Assembly: GCA_004376055.2 (NCBI GenBank)
Contig: CP049016.1
Span: forward strand, 2,976,001-3,040,000
Reading direction: 5' to 3'
DNA: 64,000 bases
From: Nitrospirales bacterium LBB_01
GTDB taxonomy: Bacteria; Nitrospirota; Thermodesulfovibrionia; Thermodesulfovibrionales; Magnetobacteriaceae
Shown: in pieces, positions 7,692-15,827 of the stretch
Layout of the letters: each line of letters begins with the position of its first letter
Position numbering within the stretch: the stretch's first letter is position 1
The notes under the pieces: model-generated
Seen by the model: the letters and a program-made list of their open reading frames with translations, nothing else
Database searches by the model: none
What the model was told of the DNA's origin: nothing
Made by a program: the position numbers and the translations under genes

Positions 7692-9692
7692 TTACCCTTT
7701 CGTTACTCCTACCGCTATCTTATACTGCCAGTAAGTATCACTCACATTCAAATCACTATTGCTGTCATACTCTTTTGACTGCCCTGTCCCATATTTGCTG
7801 TTTGTGAGGTTTTGATAACCCACCACTCGTTTTGTCTGAGCGCCTATTTCCACATTTACTATACAATACGTATAGACCGCTATCCCTCTGTTTATTTGAC
7901 ACGATACCTTACTTACATAGCTGCCCGTGTTTGTGGATGCGTATGTGTGCGGATTCATGCTGACCAGATTTGTCGTTGCCGTTTTGGTCGCAAGCAGGGT
8001 CTTTGTGCTTGAGCTATCCGATTTAATATACATATAATATTTCGTATTAGCCGTGTATGAATAAGCCGTATCATAACCAACCTCGTTAACCTCTTCTGTA
8101 AGCGTTACATCGGTCTTTTCGTAAAATAAAATAATATATTTGCTCCCTTGATAATTATCAAACCCTAAAATATGCAGATCATTACCGCCCGTCTCTGTGC
8201 GGGTTGCTCCCGCCGGTATAGTTAGAACATCCACCTGTACCCCCGGTCGCCCTCCGCTGCAATACGTGGCTCCCGTACGCACTGTAAAATCCTCATTAAA
8301 CTTTTCAAAATCCTCAGACGTTACTCCGCCGCTAAAAGAGTCCGTACACTGCCCATCCCAACCCTTACAAGAGCCATGACAAAGGTCTGTCTCTACGTCT
8401 GAAGCTATCGGCGTATTAAACGGATATACTATTAAATCATCAAAGGTCTCCTCAACTTTAATATTATATGATACGTTCTCTATTGTAATATCGCCTATTT
8501 CAAGCGTCTCATAATATGTCACATCCTCTTGTCTAATGCCTATCTGCTGAGAACGATACCGCTCTATCGTATGCGTTGTGTGTATGCCATACCAAAACTG
8601 CCCACCGATAAAACACTGACCGATTGCATAACAGGGGCCGTAAATGCTCAGGTTTTCCGTGCTTGCCGTCTCTACAGTTACAAGCCGTGATATAAACCCG
8701 CTTTTGGCTTGGAGTTTTCTTTTGGTAAGTAGCAGAGCCTCAGAAGTTGAAACAACCGCTATCACTCTGTGGTATTTCCACGTGTAGCCGTCTTGTTCAG
8801 GATTTCCAGTTTCATAATCGGTAAAAGCAGACGATGTTAAATCCGCTCCGGTTACGCTTGCCCGATATGTTATCCATTGCCTCTGAAGAGTCCGGTTAGT
8901 TGGATATGCTCCTACATAACAAAGACACGTGCCCAGAGTATCAATTTTAATAGAGTAGTAACAGCTTGTGATGTTTCCTGCGCTGTTTGCTATATAGTTA
9001 CGCCGTGCTTTTTTGGTAGCGCTCATTCCCTCGTCAGGATTCCATGCGTTGTTTGACCCGATTATATAATTAGCGTTTTCACCAACTAAAATACTACCCC
9101 ACCCTTTCTCCATGCCGTCTATATTATCCCATCTTTCAGAAAACCCGAACTTATCGGCTACTGTGGCAACGCTGTTGTTTTTATCCTCGCTCCCTTGAAT
9201 TACAAGAGCCGTTCCGTTGTGATACTTACTGACCTTAGCGCCCGGAGTGTCAATCCCAACAAGTGAAAAATTAGTGTTAATCGTATATTGTTTAAGGATA
9301 TAGCTGACAGAGCCTCCCTCTGAAGTTTGTGCGCTGTCGTCAATGATGAGCAAAATTATGGACTCTCCACAGCTTTTAAGCCCGTCCAGCCTGCCCAGTA
9401 TTTTTAGATTGGTTTTATCATCTCCTGATAGGTCATAGCCGACATATAACTGATCGTTTTTTTCAAAAGCCATAGAGCTGCCCTCAAGAGCGCCGTTAGA
9501 ACGCACTGTCATATCGTTTTGGCAATTGTAATAAAAGATGACGTTTTGGTAGGTCTCAGTTGTTTTCGTTTTGGTTTCATCAAGGATTGTTATATTGGCG
9601 GTATCGTTGTCGCTATCAATTGAGTCTATTACTGCCCACATTATCCGCAGATTACCCCAGTTGCTTGAGCCTGTGTAGTTTTCTAATTTCAT
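7692..9692 (-). CDS. Unrecognised 666-residue beta-rich protein
   Basis: I do not recognise this protein. It has no signal peptide or membrane segment. It is rich in Thr, Ser, Tyr, Asn and Gly with many alternating hydrophobic strands, and has a CHGSCKGWDGQC cluster near residue 445. The composition is like secreted or virion structural beta proteins. Its start has a good ribosome-binding site (GAGGAC). It lies 19 bp after the 529-residue gene, with which it surely forms an operon. Tail-fibre or baseplate-like protein of a domesticated phage, or surface protein exported without a classical signal, are both possible; neither is shown. Confidence 0.65.
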   Translation of the reverse strand: MKLENYTGSSNWGNLRIMWAVIDSIDSDNDTANITILDETKTKTTETYQNVIFYYNCQNDMTVRSNGALEGSSMAFEKNDQLYVGYDLSGDDKTNLKILGRLDGLKSCGESIILLIIDDSAQTSEGGSVSYILKQYTINTNFSLVGIDTPGAKVSKYHNGTALVIQGSEDKNNSVATVADKFGFSERWDNIDGMEKGWGSILVGENANYIIGSNNAWNPDEGMSATKKARRNYIANSAGNITSCYYSIKIDTLGTCLCYVGAYPTNRTLQRQWITYRASVTGADLTSSAFTDYETGNPEQDGYTWKYHRVIAVVSTSEALLLTKRKLQAKSGFISRLVTVETASTENLSIYGPCYAIGQCFIGGQFWYGIHTTHTIERYRSQQIGIRQEDVTYYETLEIGDITIENVSYNIKVEETFDDLIVYPFNTPIASDVETDLCHGSCKGWDGQCTDSFSGGVTSEDFEKFNEDFTVRTGATYCSGGRPGVQVDVLTIPAGATRTETGGNDLHILGFDNYQGSKYIILFYEKTDVTLTEEVNEVGYDTAYSYTANTKYYMYIKSDSSSTKTLLATKTATTNLVSMNPHTYASTNTGSYVSKVSCQINRGIAVYTYCIVNVEIGAQTKRVVGYQNLTNSKYGTGQSKEYDSNSDLNVSDTYWQYKIAVGVTKG

Positions 9693-9711
9693 AAGTGTCC
9701 TCGTATCATTA

Positions 9712-11301
9712 CTAAAGTGTCACCTTAATGGGAAGAATGAAGTCAACCCCTCTGTCTAATGAGTAGGCTACAGCGCCGTCACTAAGCGTATCATCCTCTG
9801 GCTCCTGATTACTCTCCTCTACTATCCTGCACTTGTGCATTTTGATGTACGTTTCAGTGTCCTCAGCTTTTAACTTACTTGCGCCCCCTTTATGAATCAA
9901 CACTCTGTCGCCGTTTTTCCATTTAACAAAATCGGAACATTTTAACCAGAGTCTTTTCCCCTTATACGTAACGTACCAGTGGAGTTTGTCATTTCCTTGC
10001 CACTCATCCTGAAACTCATAGCCATCACCACCGGCATCAACTGTGGACTTTACATACTTGTAATTAACATATACAGCTGTGCCGCTTTTTAAATCTACTG
10101 CGTTTTGTGACACTCTGATAAGTCCCGTTGAGGCGTCAAAATCATAATTTCTTTTTACATATTGATACCACACTGTCACGAAATCATATTTCCACATGGC
10201 ACTTTTAGTTGGCACTGTCAAAGTACCCGAGGTTGTATCAATACTGTAATCACTGGCTGAAAATGCGTTTGAATCGCTCTGAACATACACTGTTGCGCTT
10301 ACAATGTCTTTGTGTTTCAGGGTTTGTTTGGACTTCACTTGTACTGTCTCAGTTGCCGTGTAACTGTAGTATGGCTCAACCTTTTTACCAGAGCTATCGT
10401 AAACTGTCACCGATTTTACATTATTGTTGGACAGTGCCGTATAAACTCCGCTCTGTAAGTATAGAAGCTCCCTTGACACGCTTTTTGTCTCATCCTTTAT
10501 TAACCCGCACCCTCGCACAACCCCGGAGGTCAGACACTTTGTCTCAAAATAAGTCCACCCAATCAGGAGTGGATTGCACCTGCCGGAGTAATCCACCAGA
10601 TTTGCATATGCCACTATGTATTCACCCGGGAAAAAGCAAGCGGATGTGCTCTTGTAATCAAATGTGATACTCCATTTTCCACCGTGAACCCAAATGGGGT
10701 TAGAGACCCCATACCCCGCAGAGGTATCCGTAGGAATTTCACCAGTTATCCCCGAATAATTGACAGATGCGTAACAGCCTGAGACTTCAGAGGTTACATA
10801 TACACTGGTTAACCCGCAAAGCGATGGCACTGTTACATTTAACGTTATGCTGTCAAGGTAGTTTCTCTTTTTTTGCGTTTTATATGTGCCCTTTTTAGCG
10901 TCATACTTAAGTGATTGGCTTGTGTAATAGTCCTGAGACCATTTAATCTGTTTAATACATTCCGATATGCACTCGTAATCTTTAAACGACTCAGGCAGCC
11001 TGGTTATAGAGACAGAGCCGTTGTCTTGTTCTTTAATCTCATCACAAGCGTCACAACAGTACAGACAGTCTATCGGCTCTTTGCCGTTAAGTAACATATA
11101 TGCCACCACGTTAGCAGCGCTGCAGTCAGTATTACCGATTTCACACATTGCTGCTGTCAACATCACTCCGTCAACATTGCCGGTTGTGATGTTTACAATG
11201 TCTGTACCAGTAATGCTTTGAATACACGTAGGAGGATTACAAATAGCAACGTATTCAAACTTTTTCTTTTCGATGTGAGCTGTAAGTTTAAATTTGCTCA
11301 T
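9712..11301 (-). CDS. Unrecognised 529-residue Cys-rich beta protein
   Basis: Not recognised. The N-terminal 130 residues hold many cysteines, including a CLYCCDACDE motif near residue 79. The rest is beta-rich, with two similar stretches near residues 300-400 (VTVYDSSGKKV and SATVYVQSD blocks) reminiscent of Ig-like or phage-decoration domains. No signal peptide or transmembrane helix is present. An AAGG ribosome-binding site precedes the ATG. It is the middle of three minus-strand genes (12402 to 7692) that look like one accessory cassette, interrupted only by the small plus-strand coiled-coil gene at 11341. Confidence 0.65.
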   Translation of the reverse strand: MSKFKLTAHIEKKKFEYVAICNPPTCIQSITGTDIVNITTGNVDGVMLTAAMCEIGNTDCSAANVVAYMLLNGKEPIDCLYCCDACDEIKEQDNGSVSITRLPESFKDYECISECIKQIKWSQDYYTSQSLKYDAKKGTYKTQKKRNYLDSITLNVTVPSLCGLTSVYVTSEVSGCYASVNYSGITGEIPTDTSAGYGVSNPIWVHGGKWSITFDYKSTSACFFPGEYIVAYANLVDYSGRCNPLLIGWTYFETKCLTSGVVRGCGLIKDETKSVSRELLYLQSGVYTALSNNNVKSVTVYDSSGKKVEPYYSYTATETVQVKSKQTLKHKDIVSATVYVQSDSNAFSASDYSIDTTSGTLTVPTKSAMWKYDFVTVWYQYVKRNYDFDASTGLIRVSQNAVDLKSGTAVYVNYKYVKSTVDAGGDGYEFQDEWQGNDKLHWYVTYKGKRLWLKCSDFVKWKNGDRVLIHKGGASKLKAEDTETYIKMHKCRIVEESNQEPEDDTLSDGAVAYSLDRGVDFILPIKVTL

Positions 11302-11305
11302 GTGG

Positions 11306-11334
11306 TTGCCTTTTTTTCATTTTTATTGTATATT
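11306..11334 (+). promoter_or_regulatory. Sigma-70 promoter of a leaderless small gene
   Basis: TTGCCT (11306-11311), a 17-base spacer, and TATATT (11329-11334). Transcription should begin at about 11341, which is the A of the ATG, so the message would have no leader. Confidence 0.6.
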
Positions 11335-11340
11335 AAGAGC

Positions 11341-11607
11341 ATGGACGACAAAAAAGTGATAAAGGAAGTTGTTATTGAGGCTCTGGAACAGGTCATACCA
11401 CAGCTGGTGGACGCTATTGATAAGAGAGTTGATGCCAAGTTTGAGGCTTTTGATAAGAGAGTTGACGCCAAGTTTGAGGCTTTTGATAAGAAAGTTGACG
11501 CCAAGTTTGAGACTTTTGAAGATAAGGTACGCCATATAGTACGAGAAGAACTTGATAACTCCTCTTTCTCGGTTGACCGTCCTTTTAAGCTGACAAGAGT
11601 ATCATAG
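11341..11607 (+). CDS. Small coiled-coil protein with 11-residue repeats
   Basis: An 88-residue charged helical protein. Three tandem copies of an 11-residue unit (DKRVDAKFEAF) fill residues 27-59, encoded by an almost exact 33-bp direct repeat. An 11-residue (hendecad) period favours a right-handed or straight coiled coil, hence an oligomer. The head (VIKEVVIEALEQVIPQLVDA) is also amphipathic. It is read against its two neighbours and ends 3 bp from the stop of the convergent gene at 11611. A promoter sits right at the start codon. The function is unknown. Confidence 0.7.
   Translation: MDDKKVIKEVVIEALEQVIPQLVDAIDKRVDAKFEAFDKRVDAKFEAFDKKVDAKFETFEDKVRHIVREELDNSSFSVDRPFKLTRVS
11419..11517 (+). 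repeat. 33-bp tandem repeat, three copies, in coding sequence
   Basis: Units at 11419-11451, 11452-11484 and 11485-11517 differ at only a few positions and encode the 11-residue repeats of the coiled-coil protein. Near identity at the DNA level points to recent expansion by slippage or unequal crossing over. Confidence 0.9.
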
Positions 11608-11610
11608 TTT

Positions 11611-12402
11611 TTAACCACTGGCGCTGCTTTCCTCCGGCACTGTGAATTCATCGTTTTTAACAGTGTCATCCTCAGAGTTTTGATAATCTGTCTTTTTCAT
11701 TTTCAGCTTGTATTTTTTCTTAGTTAAAAGCTCGCCAAGGTAGAGCCGTCCACTTGAGTTTGTTGTTCCGATGAATTGATAGCCGTTGCCGTCGTTTTTA
11801 TCTATAGACACATTAACGCTTTCAAGTACTTCCTTACTGCAGGCATCTTTTACAGTCAGATAGGTTGATCGCTGCGTGCCTGAGCCGGTGAAATCCACCA
11901 TTTTGCTGCCGCTGCGGTCATCTGTTGAAGCTATAACAAGGACTTTCCCTGTTTTGCTGCAGGTGATTTCAAGTAAGTCGTATTGTGCAGTATAGGAGCA
12001 TTTCAGCACTCCGGTTGTTGCTTTAGAAAAAGTGATGGTTTTACCGCTTATTGTAAAAGTGTCAGATCCCTCATTATCTCCTGTCCACTCAGAGCTTACC
12101 GTGCCGGAGGGTTCAAAGCTCAATGCGGCTGTTTCACTTTTAACGACAGACACATATTCCTCAACATCCTCACTGACTGATCCCTGATTTGAGACAGCGC
12201 CGGTGTTGACCCATAAAGAGGGGCTTTTACCCCCGGGATAGAGTTTGTAATAAGCGGTATCGTCAATAGGAACAAATGATTTCTTGGTGCCGTTTTTAGT
12301 AGTGTCCGATTTAAAGGTGAAATCAGAGCCGCTGGTTGTACTTGCACATTTAAAATCTACCGAATGTGAGGTTGATTTTGTACTATTTCCATTCTTACTC
12401 AC
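11611..12402 (-). CDS. Unrecognised 263-residue protein with a carboxypeptidase-regulatory-like C-terminus
   Basis: The first 100 residues are Ser/Thr-rich and low in complexity. Residues about 100-170 look like an Ig-like beta domain. Residues about 180-240 have the pattern of a CarboxypepD_reg/PEGA-like domain (VNVSIDKNDG, then GTTNSSGRLYLGEL, then YKLKMKK). Such domains occur in surface and phage structural proteins. The start is GTG with a good AGAGGAG site 8 bases upstream. It is the first gene of the minus-strand accessory set that continues at 11301 and 9692. No signal peptide is seen. Confidence 0.6.
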   Translation of the reverse strand: MSKNGNSTKSTSHSVDFKCASTTSGSDFTFKSDTTKNGTKKSFVPIDDTAYYKLYPGGKSPSLWVNTGAVSNQGSVSEDVEEYVSVVKSETAALSFEPSGTVSSEWTGDNEGSDTFTISGKTITFSKATTGVLKCSYTAQYDLLEITCSKTGKVLVIASTDDRSGSKMVDFTGSGTQRSTYLTVKDACSKEVLESVNVSIDKNDGNGYQFIGTTNSSGRLYLGELLTKKKYKLKMKKTDYQNSEDDTVKNDEFTVPEESSASG

Positions 12403-12586
12403 TTTTAACTCCTCTTAGAAAATCGTTTACTCTTATAATTATCCGATATTTGCAGGGTTTGTTTGTGATAAATCTGATAAAAGCAGCTAAGATTATTCTT
12501 GTGGCAGTAAATGGTACTAATATTTTGTTATTGTTTTATGTTAACATAAGTCCGCATGATGGTAATAAACACAATTAGAGAGGGAC

Positions 12587-12970
12587 GTGGCTAACATGGG
12601 AGTGGCTATAGTTGTGGTGGATGATTCAAGAAGTGCAAGAAGGGTTCTGTGCAGAGAAATACAGGAGTTATTTACTGAAAAAAATATTACAATTGATGAG
12701 GCAGTAAACGGCATAGAGGCACTGCAGTTTGCCCGAAGCGGCAAGTATGACCTGATGTTTTTGGATTTGACAATGCCTGTGATGGATGGATATGAGGTGT
12801 TAAAAGCAATAAAATCTGAAGGGCTTAGTATAAAAGTTATAGTGCTCTCTGCTGATATTCAACCAAAAGCTCAGCAATTGGTTAAGGAATTGGGTGCACT
12901 GGAGTTTCTGTGCAAACCACTTGATTGTGATACCGTTTTAGAAGTCCTCAGGGAGCATAATTTTATATGA
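12587..12970 (+). CDS. CheY-like single-domain response regulator
   Basis: A stand-alone receiver domain of 127 residues. The acidic pair follows VVVDDS near residue 10, the phospho-acceptor Asp is in MFLDLTMP near residue 61, the switch Ser is in VIVLSAD near residue 88, and the conserved Lys is in FLCKPLD near residue 110. The GTG start is favoured by the GAGAGGG site 4 bases upstream; an ATG three codons later is the alternative. The stop overlaps the next gene by 4 bases. With no output domain it should signal by protein contact, and the downstream CheC-like phosphatase is its likely partner. Confidence 0.92.
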   Translation: MANMGVAIVVVDDSRSARRVLCREIQELFTEKNITIDEAVNGIEALQFARSGKYDLMFLDLTMPVMDGYEVLKAIKSEGLSIKVIVLSADIQPKAQQLVKELGALEFLCKPLDCDTVLEVLREHNFI

Positions 12971-13608
12971 CAGAGCTTGCCTATAACGAGGATGAGTATG
13001 ATCTCCTAAAGGAGCTGTTTAATGTGGCAATGGGACAGGCTGGACGCGGACTTGCTGTCCTATTAAATTCCTTTGTAGAGCTCTCCATACCAGATATAAA
13101 AATAGTACCTGCAGAGAAAATCATAGAGGCAATTACAGAAAACTCCACTTATAGTAAAGACGAGGTGGTAACTGCCATCAGGCAAACCTTCTACAATGAT
13201 AACCTCATAGAGGGTGAGACCATTGTTTTTTTTGGTGAAAACTCATATTCCGTAATAGCTGACATTCTTGGCTATAGCAGCACATTGGATACAAATCAAC
13301 AAAACGAATTGCTCCTTGAAATTTCCAACATAGTAAGCGGAGCAAGTATTAACGGGTTTTCAAAGCAGCTATTTAAGCGTGAAATGACTTTTTCACCACC
13401 AACTGTTTTAAATGAAAAAATGGAAATGAATAAACTCTTATACAGCGTCTTCATGAGACGTCAATTGCAGTGGGATTATACTCTTTTTGTAAAAATTAAT
13501 TTTAAACTAAAAACCGAAGGTTTTAAAAGTGACCTGCTTGTATTTATGTCAGAGAAATCCATAGATACCATAAAGACCTTCTTGGATAAACAACTTGCAC
13601 TTATGTAG
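12967..13608 (+). CDS. CheC-family CheY-P phosphatase
   Basis: A 213-residue protein of the CheC/CheX/FliY phosphatase family. The two characteristic helices are both present: LLKELFNVAMGQAG near residue 13 and LLLEISNIVSGASIN near residue 114, each with the E-x-x-N pair used to dephosphorylate CheY-P. It overlaps the CheY-like gene by 4 bp, so the pair likely forms a switch with a dedicated phosphatase. A diguanylate cyclase follows, suggesting that the switch feeds or tunes c-di-GMP signalling rather than classical chemotaxis, as no CheA or receptor is near. Confidence 0.85.
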   Translation: MTELAYNEDEYDLLKELFNVAMGQAGRGLAVLLNSFVELSIPDIKIVPAEKIIEAITENSTYSKDEVVTAIRQTFYNDNLIEGETIVFFGENSYSVIADILGYSSTLDTNQQNELLLEISNIVSGASINGFSKQLFKREMTFSPPTVLNEKMEMNKLLYSVFMRRQLQWDYTLFVKINFKLKTEGFKSDLLVFMSEKSIDTIKTFLDKQLALM

Positions 13609-13631
13609 TTTTGGAGGTAAACATTCAAGTA

Positions 13632-14579
13632 ATGGACAGTAATGTATTACGTATTATAGTGCAGGATATAAGTGTCGGGGTTGTGGTGCTGGATCAGGCA
13701 TACACAATAGTCGTATGGAATAAGTTTATGGAAAAACACAGTTGGCTGCGCTCTGAGGAGGTAGTCGGCCGTAATATATTTGATGCTTTTCCGTATTTGC
13801 CTAAAGAGTGGCTGGATTTAAAATTAAGAAGTGTTTTTCTGCTAAAGAATTTCTCATTCACATCGTGGCGGCAGCGTCCGTATCTGTTTAAGTTTGCTCA
13901 CAGCCAGCCGATTACCGGCTCCGCAGAGTTTATGTATCAGGACTGTGTGTTTTTGCCTGTATTGGACGCATCTTGTGAAAAAGACTATGCAACAATCGTT
14001 ATTCAGGACATGACCAACGTTGCCCAGTATGAAAAGCAGCTTGATGAGTTAAAAGAGATAAATTCCACTCTTGAACAATTAAGTCAATACGACATACTTA
14101 CCTCAGCTTTTAACCGCAGGTATATGGAAAAACAATTGGAGCAGGAGTTCACTAAGTCCAAAAGATATGGAAATGTGTTTACTGTTGCAATGCTCGACAT
14201 TGATTTTTTCAAAAAAGTAAACGATACCCACGGACATCAGGCCGGAGATGAGGTGCTGCGGCAGGTAACAAAAATCGTCAAAACAGAGCTGCGGCTCTCT
14301 GATGTATTGGCAAGGTATGGAGGGGAGGAGTTTCTGGTTGTATTAACTGAAACAGATATCCAGACGGCCGCTTTTGTTTGCGACAGAATCCGGCAGCGGG
14401 TAGAGGATAGTTCTGTGGAGTTCAACAGAAATACTATAAAAGTTACCATAAGTCTTGGACTATCCAGCTTTAAAGACACTTTGACTGATTACTTGCAACT
14501 GGTAAATGAGGCAGACATTGCCCTTTATAGATCAAAAAAAGAGGGACGCAACAGACTTACCATATTTACAGATCAATGA
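13632..14579 (+). CDS. PAS-GGDEF diguanylate cyclase
   Basis: Makes cyclic di-GMP from two GTP. An N-terminal PAS domain (about residues 1-130), a short coiled-coil linker (about 131-155) and a GGDEF domain with active-site GGEEF are visible. An RxxD inhibitory site (RLSD) lies five residues before it, so product inhibition is expected. A TTG 21 bases upstream would extend the frame, but it overlaps the GGAGG ribosome-binding site at 13613, so ATG 13632 is preferred. It is the third gene of the CheY-CheC-cyclase operon. No membrane segment is seen, so sensing is cytoplasmic. Confidence 0.93.
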   Translation: MDSNVLRIIVQDISVGVVVLDQAYTIVVWNKFMEKHSWLRSEEVVGRNIFDAFPYLPKEWLDLKLRSVFLLKNFSFTSWRQRPYLFKFAHSQPITGSAEFMYQDCVFLPVLDASCEKDYATIVIQDMTNVAQYEKQLDELKEINSTLEQLSQYDILTSAFNRRYMEKQLEQEFTKSKRYGNVFTVAMLDIDFFKKVNDTHGHQAGDEVLRQVTKIVKTELRLSDVLARYGGEEFLVVLTETDIQTAAFVCDRIRQRVEDSSVEFNRNTIKVTISLGLSSFKDTLTDYLQLVNEADIALYRSKKEGRNRLTIFTDQ

Positions 14580-14590
14580 TTGTAGAAAGT

Positions 14591-15763
14591 TCATCGGGAG
14601 CTACATCCTTGATTGACACTAAATAGTCCGTACAGTACTGAGAAGGCTATAAAGGCGGCGTTATAATGAAAAGCTGGGACAACCATCAACCCTGGTATGG
14701 CATTAAATAGCATCCCGCTCCAGAGGGCAACCTCAATTTGTAGTGGTTTTTTGTAAATGATCGCAAAAAATACGCCTATATTTGCAGAAATTATAAAATA
14801 GATATACAGTATCGCAAGCTTTGTCCCAAAATTTTCAAATAATATTGCAGGGTGCTTGGATACTACCTTAAAAAATTCTTGTTTCAGGATATCGCTGGCC
14901 TCCTGATAGCCTCCTACATACGAGCCTCCTAAGTATGCCAGCGGCTTATCGGCTCCCGGCAAATGAGGGTTAATTTCCATAACTTTATCTATCGCTACTC
15001 TGTCATTAAACGACGGCCCAACAATAGGGTTTTCCACAAAAGATAACCCCATATATGCGTGGGTCCAAAATGGATGTCTTGCAAGTATTTTTGTGTAATC
15101 TGGATATTTTACCTTCATTAAATTATCTCTTGCATCTATTAAATTCTGAGAATAGATAAATGGAATCATAAAAGATATCACTATAAAAACAAGCATTACA
15201 AGTTTAATTTTCTTGGAAAGATTCTTTTCTAAGATGATAAGGGTTATCATAAATATAAGCAACCCTGTTGCCGCATGAGTACGTATAGAATGGCTTATAG
15301 AGGCGACAAATGAAACTATTGAGTACAAAATTATAGAAAACTTAACACTTGATCGTAAAGAATACATTATCCATGGAACAAACGCTATCACCAAAGCCGG
15401 GGGAATAATGTAAGCCTCTGTAAGACGTCTCAGTGCAAAAAACATAAACCATGCCAAGAAAATAAAAGATACGGTAAGTCGAAGATATTGTTTGCGATAC
15501 AAAAAAAAGAATCCGATAAGCCCTGATAGTAAAGATAAAACCGTAATGCCGCCATAGAATACATTCAAAGATTGATCAAGTGATAGCCCAAACCAACTGA
15601 CTATTTTGGGAATAAAATAATAAATTCCAATATCATCCGAAGGGCCGGCTACACCCAAAGTACCATTATAATTAGCTATAAGTGGCTGCTTTGTTTTTAC
15701 GTAGCCGTCTATAGCCGATTGTAACCATTCATATCTTACCCCTTTTATTACAAAGTTATTCAT
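14591..15763 (-). CDS. Polytopic membrane protein, possible lipid-linked glycosyltransferase
   Basis: About 390 residues with roughly nine hydrophobic helices and a large soluble loop near residues 205-300. I cannot name the family. The layout (extracytoplasmic N-terminal loop, many helices) is like GT-C or O-antigen polymerase-type proteins, and its place at the end of a cluster with glycosyltransferase, epimerase and methyltransferases supports a role in glycolipid or surface glycan assembly. The N-terminus (MNNFVIKGVRYEWLQ) is not a helix, so the true start could lie elsewhere, but no better upstream start is in frame. Confidence 0.65.
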   Translation of the reverse strand: MNNFVIKGVRYEWLQSAIDGYVKTKQPLIANYNGTLGVAGPSDDIGIYYFIPKIVSWFGLSLDQSLNVFYGGITVLSLLSGLIGFFFLYRKQYLRLTVSFIFLAWFMFFALRRLTEAYIIPPALVIAFVPWIMYSLRSSVKFSIILYSIVSFVASISHSIRTHAATGLLIFMITLIILEKNLSKKIKLVMLVFIVISFMIPFIYSQNLIDARDNLMKVKYPDYTKILARHPFWTHAYMGLSFVENPIVGPSFNDRVAIDKVMEINPHLPGADKPLAYLGGSYVGGYQEASDILKQEFFKVVSKHPAILFENFGTKLAILYIYFIISANIGVFFAIIYKKPLQIEVALWSGMLFNAIPGLMVVPAFHYNAAFIAFSVLYGLFSVNQGCSSR

Positions 15764-15827
15764 AACACCCTTTATTTAAAGTTTAACAACATTGCCGCCA
15801 AAGAAAGTAAGCTAATCTGTGGATAAC

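Noticed and set aside
11298-11669. A 123-codon minus-strand frame opposite the coiled-coil gene
   Set aside because: It is a shadow of the 33-bp repeats and overlaps the real gene at 11611.
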